This document shows positions 63,497 to 64,000 of a stretch of DNA of 64,000 nucleotides, in pieces. The number at the start of each line of letters is the position of its first letter. Position 1 is the first letter of the stretch. The notes under the pieces were generated by a model, which was given only the letters and a program-made list of their open reading frames with translations, made no database searches and had not been told where the DNA came from. Location of the stretch: the NCBI GenBank assembly GCA_018350325.1, contig JAEVLN010000019.1, forward strand, positions 1,054,001 to 1,118,000, in the 5' to 3' direction. The stretch is from Globodera rostochiensis (lineage: Eukaryota; Nematoda; Chromadorea; Rhabditida; Heteroderidae). The position numbers and the translations under genes are program-made.

Positions 63497-64000
63497 TTAA
63501 TTGAATTTCCCAACAAAACGTCCAACCAGGGAATCATCAACAAAAAGGGAGCGAAGCATGAAAACCTTAAAAAAGTGAAAATGCCGAAGTATGAAACCAG
63601 TTGAAGTAATAAACCTGAATTCCCGCAGCAAAAAGCAAACAAAACAAATGGACAAAACTCCACAAATTGATGCGCTCAAAGGCCGTCTAGGAAAAAGCAC
63701 TCATTGAAATATAAAATAAAAACAACTGCACCTCAATGATGAACCTATCTCTGGCCTCAATTGCTCGAAATTGAGCCTGGGCCCGTTCGATCTCGTTCAG
63801 ATTGCCTTTCACCTTTGTGGTGACCATCTTAAAATAATTATTTAAAATAGTTGAAAAACAATCGTAAAAGAAGCCATACATTAAACACTTCAAAATGTTC
63901 TTCCAAGAGGCCATCTTTGCGCTGGATGACTTTGAGATCATTGTCGCTCAAATAATTTCCATCCTTGTCCAGCAAATAAATCTCGAAAAACACCTTAAAA
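63497..64000 (-). CDS. p24/TMED cargo receptor (5' partial)
   Basis: Type I membrane protein cycling between ER and Golgi. The window holds the C-terminal half: the GOLD-domain end (VFFEIYLLDKDGNYLSDND), the coiled coil (KGNLNEIERAQAQFRAIEAR, DRFIIE), then AFERINLWSFVHLFCLLFAA and GIQVFMLRSLFVDD as the TM helix and start of the tail, ending GRFVGKFN at 63497-63499. The last intron separates GIQ from VFM. TMED1/5-like (gamma class) by the ARDR and ERxNxWS motifs. The usual FF and KK sorting pair is not evident in the tail. The N terminus lies beyond position 64000. Confidence 0.85.

Overview
This is a eukaryotic window, almost certainly from a nematode. The genes are compact and heavily split by short introns (about 30-60 bp is common) with TTTCAG-type acceptors. 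The gene set is animal: deltex, integrin-beta-like, G-alpha, WDR24, INTS9, anillin, MICU1, BPI/LBP, EAAT, DCAF4, parkin, RPP30, BTB zinc finger, IMPDH, EFA6, HSD17B10 and p24. Same-strand neighbours are often only 130-250 bp apart, as in nematode operons. Long homopolymeric G/C runs between genes, one clear GC-AG intron and the protein sequences suggest a plant-parasitic tylenchid (cyst-nematode-like), but that placement is inference. No rRNA, CRISPR array, prokaryotic operon or virus was seen. Gene spans run from the first to the last codon I could join by splice signals and family alignment read by eye; several 5' ends are uncertain and are marked.

Layout. 1-1552 (+): 3' part of a Deltex-type E3 ligase. 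2316-4900 (-): a secreted integrin-beta-like protein without betaI domain, membrane anchor or tail. 4901-10286: gene-poor DNA full of G runs, including a roughly 1-kb G-rich tandem array. 10287-21801 (+): G-alpha, then a tight cluster of WDR24 (GATOR2), a small multi-pass membrane protein and INTS9; an INTS9 intron carries an antisense candidate secreted peptide gene. 22645-24517 (-): anillin-homology protein without PH domain. 24557-25638: two non-autonomous hAT-like elements with 8-bp target duplications. 25849-28797 (+): a small mitochondrial-looking membrane protein and MICU1. 29020-33360 (-): BPI/LBP-like lipid-binding protein whose introns hold a perfect 63-bp tandem repeat and a 16-bp minisatellite. 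34066-36305 (-): EAAT/SLC1 transporter. 37308-40426 (+): DCAF4-like. 40659-44544 (-): RPP30 followed by parkin. 45073-49644 (+): BTB, AT-hook and nine-C2H2-finger factor (EOR-1/PLZF-like). 50727-53438 (+): IMPDH. 54659-58644 (-): EFA6 Arf exchange factor. 59081-64000 (-): HSD17B10, a PPxY membrane protein, a TPR protein and a p24 cargo receptor (cut by the window end).

Most genes are conserved housekeeping or signalling genes with no shared pathway. Functional links are limited to mitochondria (parkin, MICU1, HSD17B10), ubiquitin (deltex, DCAF4, parkin, possibly the PPxY protein) and RNA processing (INTS9, RPP30). I found no convincing new multi-gene system. The best leads are domain-stripped or active-site-altered family members (integrin-beta-like, parkin RING2, EFA6 Sec7, EAAT HP1), the intron-born tandem repeats, the hAT-like elements and the antisense peptide gene.
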